DNA from: Echria macrotheca
Taxonomy: Eukaryota > Ascomycota > Sordariomycetes > Sordariales > Schizotheciaceae
Length of the DNA stretch: 64,000 bases
Direction: 5' to 3'
Assembly: GCA_030411725.1 (NCBI GenBank)
Contig: MU839832.1
Location: 1,674,001 to 1,738,000 of the forward strand
How positions within the stretch are numbered: the stretch's first letter is position 1; each line of letters begins with the position of its first letter. Below are positions 51,701 through 63,907 of the stretch, one piece after another. The notes under the pieces are model-generated. The model ran no database searches. It was not told the origin of the DNA and was given only the letters and a program-made list of their open reading frames with translations. Position numbers and translations under genes: made by a program.

Positions 51701-54700
51701 GCGAAAATATTGCATGCCCGCACCACCTGATAAGCGAATTCAAGGCCGCACTCGGCCGATTTGACTTAAAAATACGTCTCGTAGTAGTGTAGTGGATTTA
51801 ACTACATATCCTCTGCTAACAAGACATTCATCTTCTCTTCGTTCGGTGCGACCACGCCGACCACGACCCGTCGTTTTGATGGTTGAGGCTCCGCCGACAT
51901 TAGGTAAATATGAGGGCACAGTGCGTGATCGAAGCAAATGATGAGGCTCGGAGCCGCTGCAAGCAGTTTTCCTTTTTTTCTGTGTGGCGTGCACTGAGAA
52001 CAGCCCAGCAGGGGGATGGCTAGCCTCATGCAAGCTTGGGATCTTGCAACAGGGGTCCGCGGTGAGAAGCGCCAGGGTTGGTCGGAGGGTCGCAAGTTGG
52101 ACGAATTAGAGACTCGAACCGCACAGATAACAAGACGCGGTGTGCGACGGAGATTTAACGAGGACTTGCACCTGCGAGCCATGGATATCAGCCCTGCACT
52201 CCTGGCACCAGCGAGCTGCAACTGTCCGTTTTTCGTCACGAAGGGGACAAAGATCTCCTACCATCCAAAACACGAGATCGGCCGCGATGGGGGCCCACAC
52301 GGACAGTTGGAGACGTCGAAATAACCGCGCTGCCCAATGCTGTTTGAGGCCGACGATGTGGATTGTCCTGACGCCAGGCAACTGTCGTCCTGATTTTACC
52401 CGATGCACGAACACTGTTAGCGCACGCGATTCAGCCGGCGTTGCGAACGGGGAGGCTTAGGGTGAAGGAGACAAGTCCGGCAAGACCCCGGAGGGGGTTC
52501 CGCTGGCGGGCCGATCATTAGGTGCCAATCGTCCCTTCGGCGCGGGCCAAGCTGCTTCGGATCCGCCCGATCCATTGAGCACCGCCCCGGCCGGGTCAAC
52601 CCAGCCTGCTTAAGCTCTGGGCAGGAAGTCGGACAGCTGTGGATGCTTCAGCATGGCCTGCCTCTGTTGAATAACTATAGCGATTCTCTAGCTGAACTGT
52701 CAGATATGGACATCTGGCCGTGCTAGGTTGGGTGTGATCCTTCTTCCTCCTGTCAACCTGGGGACAGAGTGCTCCAAACATGAGTCTGAGTGCCACGGCA
52801 GCACACAATGCCCGAGTCGACCATCGCCGATGAGGGTCTACAGGATGGAATTCCGTCCGTCTCGTCAAGTTTGCTGTTTCTGATGATGGGGCTCGCATCT
52901 TGATCGATCGGCGCTATCGAAAGCCGGCCTGCCGCTAAAAAAAAACTTCTGTTGTCTAGCGCCTTCTACATGGAGTCTGCGCTCCTTAGTGTGCTCTAGA
53001 TTCTCTCGGCCGCCCATCGATTCCACTGCTCCTTCGGACAGTTGTTTCGAGTTGTATCTCTGGTATTTTTGCGATATCATTCATATTTCTTGTGGAGAAG
53101 GTGACGGAAGAATCTGTCCTTGAGACTAGGGAACGACGCCGACAGGCTCGTCTGATGGACGGGACAAGATGGGTCGTTCTAGGCGTCTTGGAAGGATGAC
53201 TGCTGCAGAAAGCTGCCGAAGGGCAGAAGAATAAGCGCTGCGTCAGTTTCCTTTCGGCGTGCGATACGGGCGTGGGGTGGAAAGCCGTGTCAGCACGGCG
53301 TTGAGTGTTGTTGCTCAGCAATTCCGGGTGAAAATATCTGTGCGGTCCAAAATGGATTTTGGGTGGTCAATTCGTCCTCGCTGCTCGCTCTCATTGCTGG
53401 CTGCCGATTGGGCCTTCCACGCATGTCGCTGAGACATGAAGGCCGACTTTGTTGGACAAAACCGTTTTGCACTCCGGCATTTTGCCGACGTCATCCAGTC
53501 GCCATTGTTCGCTGCGGCAATGCCAAGCAGCGCCGGAGTTTCCGGTGGATCCACGGGCATTCCAGGCCTTGCGGTTTCGACCCAGATGCATGGAAGCCGA
53601 CTCTGGTTTAGCAACTGGGAGGCAGCTTGTTTGATGGAAGCAGGTTGCAAAGGATGTCGTTACCTGCTCCTTGGGTCTGGATCTGACCGGCGTGGAACAC
53701 CAACAAGAGAACTGATCTCCCGAGCGGCGCGGATGCGGGGGAGAGAGTCGAGACAAGGCGCACATTCCATCGGCAAAGAGGTACTCTAGAGTTGTTTTTG
53801 GAACCGGTTCATCAAGGTGTTGGACTCACGCAGCAAAGGTGATTAGCAATATTTGCAGAGGATTGATCACGATGGCGCCACTGGCAGCTCCGCGACCACG
53901 GCAGGATCCGTTCCACCCACTACATCCACAGTTTGCGAAGCTGTTTTGCCGGCTGTTTTCGTCGATTTGTAAAGATCATGCCTCTGTTGCGGTCAAGTCG
54001 CTGGAGAGCGGGTATCGGCAAGTTGAAGTGGCGTCGGGAGCACATCGCAGCAAAAGTGTTCAAGCGTGCGGAGATGCGAGTCGCTGGTCGTCTAACCTGC
54101 GCATTCCCATACGCTGGCTGCGCTTGGTCGTGACCGGGAGAAATGGCAAGGGCCAGGGGAAGAAGCCATTTCCATGTCCGACTGCTGCAGGCTCTGGAAC
54201 TGTGCGCGCAGCTCGCACGGTGTACGGTACCTCACCTCGCCATCAACGTCCCACTCCCACCAAAAACTTGCTGCAGACCCACAGGCAAGGGCTGGTATCC
54301 TTGCAGCAGCCAGACAGGGGTGGTGGCCAAGGTACGTACCGGCGCCCCCGACGACTGCACCATCCTCGCCTGCCTTTTTCTCTGCTCTCACGCTGACTCC
54401 TCCTCTATCGCCTCCCGAGCCTCTCTCTCCCTCCCTCTTATTCCTAGTTGTTGATCTCCCTCTTTTCAGGACCGGCACGCGTTGGTATTGCGAGAAATTT
54501 GTCGACACTCGTCCTGTCCAGCACCCAATTCCTGACAGCGACGTGCTGCGGTTGCGGAACCCGATTTGTTTGCGGCTGTTGAAGCTCGAGGTACGTACCA
54601 AGCAGGGCATGATGGTCTGCCAAAACTCGCACCCCCTCCCCCCTGGTCCCCCCATTCCTCAACCCCAGCATTCAAAACCAGCACCACCGCCCCGTCCACC

Positions 54701-55440
54701 TCTTCCATTCCTCTCTCCTACCGCAAACACTCTGTGTTGTTATACCCGACCCCCCCGCGGTTCACTGCCCGTTCAACGGCGGCCGCTGACGACAGGAGAC
54801 AGCCGAGACGCGGGCACTCACTGCCTTCCTCGCCGTCAACCAGCCGACACTCCCGGTCGCCATTCTTGAGGCCGAGTTGGTTTGGGTCAAGCGGTTCGAC
54901 GAGCCTCCGGCCGAATTTCGAACGCCGCCCACCTCCCCGGCGCCATCTCCCGTCCCGTTTGCGACAAAGCGTCCCACGACGAGTGTGTGTGTGCTCCTCA
55001 GCCACCGCCGTCCCCTCTTCTTCTCGATTCGGGATCTTGCAAGAGCTATCCTTGTTGCTGGAAAATTGCCTTGGTAGCTCTTGCTTCATTCCAATCGAGC
55101 CTGAATGTAAGTGATCCAAGCAACACGACAAAAACGATCCTGCCGTCTTGGGGGTTGAAAGGCACCCGTTCGGCCAACTTGGTGGCACTGGCCTGCTCCC
55201 GAGCTTTCTCGCCTCTTTCTTTATTCTCCCTCTGCTTCTTTTTCTGCCCTTGGTCAACCAACGATGAAATTTTCAACAGCTTTTGCGACAGCCGCTGACA
55301 ATGTTTGCCGCAGCTCCGTGACATCGATCGAATCCCACGAGTCGACCACCGTCTTCTATGGTTCGGTTTCAAGACTCCCGCTCAAGCGTGATCTGATATC
55401 ACTCCTTCCCCTCCCCTCTGGCCCCCAAAACGTTGCGGGA

Positions 55441-57938
55441 ATGCCTTACACACCCCCTTCAAGCAGGTCACCGGCGTCGTCGACCCCGACATCGCCCGAC
55501 GTCAGCCGGAGATCTTCATTCCATCAGTCCCCCAACAGTTTTTCCAGACCCGTTCTTCCACGATCTGCCTCGTACCTCACAAGAGAACGAAGAACGGCAC
55601 CAGCTGTCGAGCCTCGACCAGTCAGCGAGCCAACACCCGAGGCTACCTCGGAGGATTTGAAAGCGATGGTCATGAGCTCCAGCGTCCGGCAATCACCACC
55701 ACCCATAACCGGCGATCGCAGAATGCCGAATGGTGCCATCATCTCGCCTCCAGATTCGTCCAGCGATGATGACGACCTTCCAGAAGTTCGTGGACAAAAC
55801 CGAGGTCGACCGCTCGACAACCTGAAAGAACTGAAGGAAGCTATCAGCCACATTCCACAAATCAGGTCCGTCTCGCCCACGAAGGAGTCGAATGGAAGGG
55901 GACCTCAAGATAGCGGCGACTCGCTCGCCGCCCCGTCCCAAAGCAGTGCTGTTGAAGGTATGCACCACAGCCTCAGTACAGGGTCGCTCGAAGAGCTCGC
56001 AGTCGGGAGCAACCGAAGATTTTCTTCCCATGCGAGATCGAGGACCGAGACCGACCTCTTGCATGTCAAATCTGCCGAGACGTCATTAACTGGATCTGAA
56101 GAGGATTCTGACGAGGAGATCCAACGAAAACCGCAGATGGTGCGCAAGAAGTCCGGTGAGCTTGTCCGGCCTGCCTTGCGCCCTCCATCTCGACGGCGGC
56201 CTTCGAGCATGCCTGGGACCCCGACCTTCAAGGCAGTCCACTTCGATTCTCACCTCGAACATGTCCGTCACTTTTTGCAGGTCGACCGCCCTCTCGCTGT
56301 CAGCGCGGGTTCCTCACCTGTCGACAACTACGACAGCGACACCGAGTACCCCTTCTCCGGCGACGAGAGGAACGCTGCCCGATCACCTCCATACGAGTGG
56401 GAAATTGTGATGAACAACTTCCCCCTTGAGACGCCAGCACGAAAATCGCATCCGGTGCGGCTGGAACGCGTGTCGCTGTCTAACGACCAGAAGTGCTTGA
56501 TTGGCTCGGTTGTGGTGGCCAACCTGGCGTTCCAGAAAACTGTTACGTGCAGATTCACGTTGGACTACTGGAAGACCACGTCGGAGGTTGCTGCTGAATA
56601 CGTGGGTGAAGTGCAGCCAGCCGAGCAGCCCGTCAGCCGTGACAGATTTCAGTTCACCATCAAGCTCTCCGATATGGCCAATCTTGAGTCCAAGACGTTG
56701 TACTTCTGCATTCGTTACAACGTCAACGGGCAAGAGTTTTGGGACAACAATGGTGGTCTGAACTTCCAGGCTGACTTCCGCAAGAAAATGCTCCCACAGA
56801 ACGGAAAGCAGGGCGTTATCGGTGCCGCTTCCCGTCCTGTTAACGGACTCCCCAAGAGCACACGCCGTGGCAACCCATCAACAGGACCGAGACCCAGGTC
56901 GATGCCTGCCGGCATGGATGAGTTCAATGCCAACTCCAAGCTTAAGTTTGATCAGTCTGTGCACGACTACTTGGGCGAAGCCGCACCGGAGACCATCCCG
57001 CTGAAGAGCAGCCGATCATCGGGCAGCATTCCAAGCGACAACCTGTCAAGTCGATTGTCACCGCCGAGCGGTCAAGCTTTCGGCAGCCGCTACGACTTCG
57101 GGCCAGCCCTCACGGCCGCCATTCAAAAGGCAAAGGACCAGCAGCTGTCGGATAAGCCGGATGGGTTGTACATGAGGTCGTCCCGGAAGCCTGTTCCCTC
57201 GGATGGCTCGGTCAAGCCGGCAGCTCCAGCTGTGGCCCCGGCTCGGGCTCCGAATTCGGCCAATGCCAACAACGTGACCCAAGTCAAGCAGACGGCGGTA
57301 CCCGGCACAGACTCGCCGAGCTCGAGCATTGGCTCTGGCACGCATGACGAGATTGTTAAAAATTTCTGCTTTGTACGTATGATCCGGTGACAGCTTCCCC
57401 GACTCTATCCAACTCCCAGGACTAGACGAGAGGCAAGCTCTCGTTATCACACCCTGTAACATTGTTCTGACATCGTAGACAGTTCGGATCTAAGCAGCCG
57501 GCGATTCAGCTGGACGGTAGTGATGACTGCTCCAGGACAACAAACAGCAGTGCAACGTCCAGCTCCGAAGGAAGCCCTGTGCAGATGAGCAACTATCATC
57601 ATTCTCACAGCGGCACTCAGCATCACTCTCTCCACCCGCGAGACCCCAACCCGTACTTTCACGTCGGCACGACCTTCGTACCCATCGGCGCCTCGCCAGC
57701 GGAGTCGCCGCTCCACAGTTTCTCGCCCCCGTCGATCGGAAGCCCTGTGAAGGGGGCCTCGTCGCCGACCCCGAGCACCATGTTCCAGTCTGCCGGCCGA
57801 TCATCCTCGCCAGCTTCTTCGGCGGGCGGTTTTGCTCGCTTTGGTACGTCGTCGAACGATTACTCGTACCAGCATATGCAAGATCGTTTTCCCTTTTCCG
57901 GCACCGATGCTCATGCCGCGACAGCAATCCGGGGCTAG
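55441..57938 (+). CDS. GAC1-like PP1 regulatory subunit with CBM21 domain
   Basis: Two exons, 55441-57372 and 57483-57938, with a 110-nt intron (GTACGT...CTGAC...GACAG). The product is 795 residues. The start MPYTPPSSRSPASS is chosen over an in-frame ATG at 55264. A PP1-docking RVxF-type motif, KAVHF, is at about 264-268. A CBM21 carbohydrate-binding domain follows at about 340-448 (VRLERVSLSNDQK, then VTCRFTLDYWKTT, then the closing EFWDNNGGLNFQADF). This order defines the GAC1/PPP1R3 family, which brings PP1 phosphatase to glycogen so that glycogen synthase is activated. The flanks are Ser/Pro-rich, with many SP sites likely phosphorylated. The C-terminal exon is His/Ser-rich and of unknown role. 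The acceptor follows TAG-ACAG; only the ACAG site keeps the frame. Confidence 0.9.
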
Positions 57939-60135
57939 CGGTCGATGAGTTTCAGCCATGGCGTGGCCGGTCCATTTTATACCCTTCTCAACCCCGAACT
58001 GTACATTTCTACTACGGCGTTTTCATCCCGTGCGGATGGTTAATAGTTTCACGGTGCTCGTTTCAACGTCTTCAGCATCATTGGGCTCGGCGTTTTGGCA
58101 CTTTTTTTCTTATGAACCACCGAAGATAGTTCTGAGCCTTGGCCTAATGACGGGGGATCACCCGGGACGGTAAAAAATTCTTCAAGTTTATACGTTGCAG
58201 CGGGCGGGTTGCACCTCGACCTAGCATGCGGATGGATGGACGGACTGTTTTGGTACAAGTGGAGGATGGGTGGGACAAAAGGCGCCTCAGACACAACGGG
58301 ACCGAGAGGGGACGGGTTAACTACAGGTCGAATCGGCAAGGGGCGTTTGGGTGAGTTGTCTCTGGTATAGTTTGAGACAAGACTGGCTTAGGTTAGCAAA
58401 ACAGAGGGAATAAATAAAAAGAAGTGCTATCATGTTGCGTCTTGATGTCTGTTTGGCTGAGTCTTTGAGGTGGGCAAGTGGTTAGTGGAGTGGGCACGGA
58501 ATGGAGAGAGGTTTAGGCCCAGTGAGGGAACAGTGGCAGCGCCTGCGGAGGCCAAGACAGATGGCGAGAGACTAGTTGTCCTTGGGACCCATAGTACTCC
58601 ATACCCTTGTGTGTTGCAGGCTAGAGAAGCGATGGGCAAGCGAAAGCGACGGTTCTTGGGGTATCCTGCGCGTCTTGGTCTAGACTAGCGTCTTTCACCG
58701 TCTCGTCTTATCACTTGGCTTCGACGAGAGAGGGTTTAGGGGTTATCCCACAACTCTGGTATTATATCTGAGCCTTGGTCAGATGCCGGGAAGGAGTGGA
58801 AGAATAGGCATGCTACAACGCTGGTATTAATGCCCGCTCTGGAACCGCCCTGGAACTGCCCTCTCTCGGTATTTTTAGTGGTGGTGCTTGAACGGTCACG
58901 TGGGTTGAGGATGTGTCTTTGTTGACGCTCGACCGTGTATTTGAGCTTGACCCGTCTTGTTATCCTTCCGTTATTGAAGTTTTGCCAAGTCCCCCTCATA
59001 GTATTTCCAAAAGACGGGCACAACTGGACTAGTATGACAGTCGGGAAAGCCGTAAGCCTCCTGCGTTGTACTGGGTAAGTAGATACCAGATGTCTTTCTC
59101 TTCGCTTGTTTGGCGTGGCCTGATATTGTTATTGATGATGGACTTCTGCGGCATCGGAAGATTAGTTATACACAAAAGGTGCTAGAATATCCAGGCAAGG
59201 CGGGTCGGTTGAGTGAAACCCATCTAGTACGGGTTTTGGAGTCCGGGGGCACGGATCGTCAAGGTTTGAGAAGGGTTAGTCGGAAGGAACCAGGACGTTT
59301 CCTTCCTCCAAGTGTGGGAATCTGGGTCCTTGGCAGGGAATAGATTGTGTGTCAATTGGTGGTACTGGCCCAGCCGGAGTGCTGGCTGGGCCAGGTCTAT
59401 CTATATCTATCCTATTCCTTTGTTTCTGAGTGCCTTCATCTTCCTGACTGAGTCCTCTTTGACTCAGTTGCCTGCATGTAAATTCCTCGTAAATAAAGGG
59501 TCTAAGGTGTCTTGCATCACTGGCGGTCTTTGGGCCTTTGCCCATCAGGCCTTTGCCCATCAGGGTGCCTGCATCTTCACACCAAGGACTTTTATGAGGC
59601 ATTTATATGTTCAGAATTCTCCGGACGCCTCGAGTCTTGGATTCTTGTCGAAATTCCCGCACGTTTGTCCTCTGCGTAGCGTAAGTGTCGGCCGCCCGAC
59701 AGTTCAAGGCCCGGGGGAAATGACACCAGTCTCACACACACAACGACGCCGTATGTGGTGGTTTCAATAGAGATTCTCTTTTACCTAATATAGGGCTGTC
59801 ATAGGCTCGCAGTTACCAATCATCGAAGCGATCATGACTCATCTCAGTAAAAAGTATGCCTTGTTTGCAAACTGTAACATCCCTTCGCTGGTGACGCCAG
59901 CGCCGGTTCCGCAAAGGGTAGTTTAAGCGTAGAGTTGCCTGTTACACAGCCTCTGCGATATTGCTATGTGGGCCTACCGAGAGCGTATGCGCCGTCGTTA
60001 CCGCAGCGGCGCTCAGCTGCGCCGCCGGGGAATATGGATAAAATGCCAAGGCGAATCGCCAACACGAGATATAATACCGCAACCCGCCTCCTTCATCTCC
60101 AACGCAGGCCAGTTTAATTCTCACCTCCAAAAAAC
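57939..60135. other. 2.2-kb intergenic region
   Basis: No gene is supported. It contains an 11-bp inverted repeat (59365-59394) and two tandem copies of GGCCTTTGCCCATCA near 59533-59562. Confidence 0.45.
59365..59394. repeat. Perfect 11-bp GC-rich inverted repeat
   Basis: CTGGCCCAGCC (59365-59375), an 8-nt loop and GGCTGGGCCAG (59384-59394). It could form a stable hairpin in RNA. It has no T run after it, so it is not a simple terminator. Confidence 0.8.
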
Positions 60136-60837
60136 ATGAAGCTACTAAACGACGTGCTCATCATAGCCGCCTTCGGGGCATCAGCCGCGACGGCCGCGGT
60201 GGCGACGACGGCGACGACGGCGACGACTACATCACCCCCTGGAGCCGCCATCACCAGGATGTGTGTGTCAAAGTACCAATCCCTCAGGGCCGACTACCCC
60301 GAAGACCAGAACCTCGTCCCCTGGCTCTCATCGGAAGTTACCTCGCTGCTCGGCATACTGACAGCGACAAACGTCTGCGACCTCGAGGATTTCGTCCGGA
60401 CAGCCACCCCGCCGCCCTCGCTCTCGTCCGACTGGTCGAAGCAGCTGTCCATGGCGTCGTCGTGGATGTCCCAGAAGAGCCCCGAGATCGCCAGCCTCGT
60501 GTCGTCGAGCTGCAGCGAGTTCGGTTTCTTGTTTGAAGGGTTCACCGTCACCGACAAGGCGGGCTGCGAGAGTCTGGAAAGAAAGTATGGGAGCGGGATG
60601 CTGGGGACTGTGGGTTCCGTTGGGCCAACGAGCGAGGGGACCGGCAGCACGGATGGGCCGCTTTTGGTGCCGGCGACTAGCACGCCGAGTAGCTCGCCGA
60701 CGACTTCGACTACGATCACTGTTAGTGGGGCCGCGAGCTCGTCGAAGAGCGGGAATGGGGTGGCCGGGCCGAGGGAGACGGGCGCTCTGGTCGGCGCTGC
60801 GGCGGCTGCACTAGTGGGGGCTATGGCTCTGATGTAA
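60136..60837 (+). CDS. Probable GPI-anchored surface protein
   Basis: Single exon, 233 residues. A signal peptide (MKLLNDVLIIAAFGASAATA) is followed by an Ala/Thr repeat. The folded core (about 40-150) has four Cys (residues ~43, 81, 125 and 144), probably two disulfides, with WLSSEVTSLL and WMSQKSPEIASL helical stretches. A Ser/Thr-rich region (about 165-210) follows, then a small-residue site and a hydrophobic C-terminal tail (ALVGAAAAALVGAMALM), the standard GPI-attachment layout. The overall plan resembles fungal secreted proteins described as infection-structure specific, but the family assignment is not certain from the sequence alone. It probably sits at the plasma membrane or cell wall. 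Confidence 0.78.
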   Translation: MKLLNDVLIIAAFGASAATAAVATTATTATTTSPPGAAITRMCVSKYQSLRADYPEDQNLVPWLSSEVTSLLGILTATNVCDLEDFVRTATPPPSLSSDWSKQLSMASSWMSQKSPEIASLVSSSCSEFGFLFEGFTVTDKAGCESLERKYGSGMLGTVGSVGPTSEGTGSTDGPLLVPATSTPSSSPTTSTTITVSGAASSSKSGNGVAGPRETGALVGAAAAALVGAMALM

Positions 60838-61519
60838 TAAGGTAGTGTTGTTGAGAATGGATTCCGGGACAAGTGAAGAGATGGTGTTCTTCGCTCTGTG
60901 TGCAAAAAGTACCTAGCTTGGGGGGACTCCGGGACTTGGATCGGAATCATGAAATACAAGATATTCAGACCAGTTAAATGTTCTGGGATTATCGAACGTT
61001 ATTTATCTCCGAGACTTTGAGAGACTACATCTCTCAAACTCGGAGGGCATACCCTCTGTACCGCGGCCTTGAGATCTCCCCACGGCAGTCTCATCGATAC
61101 CCCAGCCCTCGCTAGCTCGGCAACGATGCCTGCCTTTAAGATCTTGTCCGATAAGACTGCTGTCGTTGCTGGTGATAGTGTCACAGAGAAGCTCCCACCG
61201 GGATCACTCAAGGATGAAGCAGTCCCTCGCGTGACCGTTGAAGCTCAGATTCGGCATTCCAACAGCGAGAGACAAGACACGGCCGGGGCGAGCAACTGGG
61301 CTTCATCTTGCGTGAAGGCCCGGGCGATGTCTGCCTTCTCGGGATTCGTCATAGCGACGCGTTGGGAAACATCAGCAATTTGCATTTATTGCCGTTACAT
61401 AGCTTCCGGTCGAGGTTTTCAAATTGCTGTATCCTCTCGGAACGGCCCCACTCGTGTCAGCCCATCAGTTGCCTCAGTCGCACGCTGGCTGTTCGAATTT
61501 TCACTGGACGTGATCATCT
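60838..61519. other. Intergenic region
   Basis: Mostly featureless apart from the hairpin at 61007-61045. A short reverse-strand open frame (60999-61211) with fairly protein-like sequence may belong to the decayed gene beside it. Confidence 0.35.
61007..61045. repeat. Imperfect inverted repeat
   Basis: CTCCGAGACTTTGAGAG (61007-61023) pairs with CTCTCAAACTCGGAG (61031-61045), leaving two unpaired bases, around a short loop. It lies about 170 bp after the stop of the GPI-protein gene. Confidence 0.7.
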
Positions 61520-61925
61520 TTTGATTATTCGACAAATCCCGCCCTGGTTTAAGACACCCAGAACGGACCTGGAGATGGCGCAGAGTTGTAGAGCCATCTC
61601 GACCTGGCAATCTCGGATGCGCCGGCGCAAGTCCTCCACATCTTCCTTCTTCCACCTATCGTACATGGCCTTTTCGAAGCCCTTCCACATTTCGCCTTGG
61701 AAATCCCCTTTAACCTTTAGCTTTTAAGTAACTTCCGAGAGCCGATCGCAGCACCCGTGGCACTTTTGGACAGGACTCTTGAATGCGACGGCATGAAATG
61801 AGGTCTTGACAGCGTCGGCGCCATCGCTGCTGGGACCGGCCACAAACTCCCTCGAGATCTCGCTCGTCCTCGTAGCCAAAACTCGAGCCCGCTGAATGGA
61901 GCCGGAGTGTCTTATCGGACCCCAA
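61520..61925 (-). pseudogene. Decayed fragment, possibly the N-terminal domain of a fungal NLR/ankyrin-type gene
   Basis: One reverse frame reads as protein on both sides of an in-frame TAA. Before the stop it has RVLATRTSEISREFVAG and FKSPVQKCHGCCDRLSEV; after it come GDFQGEMWKGFEKAMYDRW and KKEDVEDLRRRIRDCQVEM. The amphipathic helices and the W-K-x-x-x-K-E-D-V-E-D-L-R-x-R pattern recall the helical N-terminal domain that precedes ankyrin or NACHT regions in many fungal proteins. No intron fits around the stop, and no downstream repeats or ATPase follow. Further reverse-strand protein-like pieces lie at 61200-61370. The assignment is tentative. Confidence 0.35.
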
Positions 61926-63764
61926 TTCGCGGCTCCTCTCCATCGCGGAGTGCCTATTTAGGTAGGTTCATCAGGCGAAAACGTGGATCAACTGCGGCGG
62001 CAGTTCGACCAAGGGAGCTGAACGATGTTACAATATTAGTGGCGTCCCGATAGTTTCTCTACAGTGGGTTAGAGGCCGGTGATGTGGCGGGCTGGGGTGG
62101 GGCGAGCCTAGTTCTAGACCGCGGAAATACCAAAAATAGGTAAAAACGTTTTGGAGGACGGCGAAGGTCTTCAAACTAGTTAGTCTGTTCGCCACGAGAC
62201 TGCCTAATAAGAAGTTGACGGCGGGGACCAGCATGATGAGGACGTTGACATGCCGCATCCCTCTGCAAATTCGACAGTTCGTTCCCACGCGTTCGGGGTT
62301 GCTCATATGTCCTGACACTCTGTTACAGGGTCCCAAGAATCTATTTGAGGCCGACTGAAGGGAATCGCATCTCCCGCAAGATATGGGAGCTTGAAAGGAA
62401 AAGGAGGACTGTTGACGAGAGTGGTGGGAAGACCGTGACAGTTCGGCTTCATCCTGGTCATTATCCCTGAGCTCCCCGAGAAAGTTTTCAGCTTTACCCA
62501 CTTTCGCTTTTGCACTCTGGGGCCGAATGTGACTGGTCTGCTCAGCTCGGGGCTACCTCAATTTGCTTTCGTGTTCTGGATTCATCCAGCCAGACAGAGC
62601 AGTTGCTCTGTGTATGCCGGACCTTCGTCTCCTCGAGACCCCGGCTATTGTTCTCGGTGATCCAGAACCTTGCCCGAACAACCCCTGGATCCCGAGCGGC
62701 GCCCCCGTTCATCGTGCCGAAACACGCGCCGTGGCGTTCGTCGGAATAACCCAAGAGGTCCGGAACCACATTTATTGGGTTAACTAGTTAGCGTTTATCA
62801 CCTCCGATGTCCACCGTCATACCCTGGGCTGATACCTAGAGTAGGTTGTTTCCGGTAGGTACCTAGTGGCTTCGCGAGGCGTCCGGTGCCCGAGTGCCCT
62901 TTGACACTGGCTTCTCCTCGGGATCCAAGGCCATCTGGGCATGTACACCAAAGTACATGTACAGGGGATGTGGAAGTTCACACCTCCTCCTTCGTTGTCA
63001 CCTTGACAAGAAACTTCCTAACGGTCTGATTAAGGGCAACGATGCGTGGCTTGGCTGTTATTCTTGCGTACCGATTACAGCCCTTTCGGAGGGCTTAGCC
63101 TCGCCGGGGTGATCCGTGGCTTGCAGAAGAGGTGCTCCGACCGTGCCGTGATTCAGAACCTTACCCGGAACCCGGGGGCGTCCCGCGAGTGGCAGAAGGG
63201 CCGGCCCGCCTTAGTACATGCGATCGATCTATCTTGATCAAGCCAAACACCCATGCCAAACCTTTGGCTTAGAAGTCACACATCAAATTTCTGAAAATTT
63301 CAGCTGAAAGAGATGGCGCTGCGCATGAAAGGGTCCGCGACGGGCGAGCTGGTGGTCATGGGTGTGGTTCTACGCTACTGCAGTTTCTCCAGACGAGGAC
63401 CAATCGTTACCTAAACATGTGGGAAACTCTATCCGCACACAACGCCATATATTGGCAAAGCTAGACCATCCTAGACTGCCCTCAGCCAGCCCTTTACGTC
63501 CACGTCGGCTCGAAGGCGATATAGGTTTAGCCTCGACGAGACTTCGAGTCTGCGCGGTCCAGGCGCTTGCTCAGCAAAAGTGCCAGGTGAGGATTCACCC
63601 CGCTGTCCTCGCCATGGGCTGGTCTCCTTTGCTTAGGACAAAGGCCAATAAATCATCTGTCTCCCCCTTCTAGTCTCAGCTGGACGAAGCAGTCAGCTGC
63701 AATATTCAATCTATTCCAACCTCCCCTTTGCATTTCCGTCTTTCACCCAAGAATCTCCTCCACA
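61926..63764. other. 1.8-kb intergenic region
   Basis: No gene is supported. The last ~130 bases are pyrimidine-rich with CTCCAC before the ATG at 63765, a typical leader. Confidence 0.45.
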
Positions 63765-63907
63765 ATGCCGGAACTCGATGCACAGGGTGTGCTGAGCCAA
63801 ATGGCTTCAGCGTCGTTGACGTTGCGTGATGCCATCTCCAAGGCTCTGCCCGTGTCACCGACCCAGGTCATGACGGTACAAATCCCGGGTCTCACACTTG
63901 ACCCAAA
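63765..63907 (+). CDS. First exon of a gene cut by the window edge
   Basis: Exon of 143 nt: 47 codons plus two bases, starting MPELDAQGVLSQMASA and ending before a GTAGGT donor at 63908. Read through, the frame would stop at once (AAG TAG), so splicing is the better reading. It has no signal peptide. The ATG context (CCACAATGCC) is good. The remainder lies outside the window, so no function can be given. Alternatively it is a 48-residue ORF. Confidence 0.55.

Larger units (their letters stand above)
37947..55440. other. About 17.5 kb without a supportable gene
   Basis: Open frames up to ~277 codons occur (for example 48901-49734, 46135-46830 and 39131-39754, all reverse), but they overlap frames on the other strand, are rich in Arg, Ser, Pro and His, and show no domain, signal or splice-linked continuation. 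Base composition is not AT-rich and I see no strong repeat-induced-mutation signature or transposon ORF. Simple repeats are listed separately. The last 1-1.5 kb (about 54000-55440) is pyrimidine-rich, with several CTCCC/TTTTCAGG stretches, and probably holds the long promoter and spliced leader of the PP1-subunit gene. Long non-coding RNAs or missed multi-exon genes remain possible. Confidence 0.45.

Noticed and set aside
53839..55114. Cluster of 180-230-codon frames on both strands upstream of the PP1-subunit gene
   Set aside because: Mutually overlapping frames in a pyrimidine-rich tract that fits a promoter/leader; none has splice-supported continuity into the real gene.
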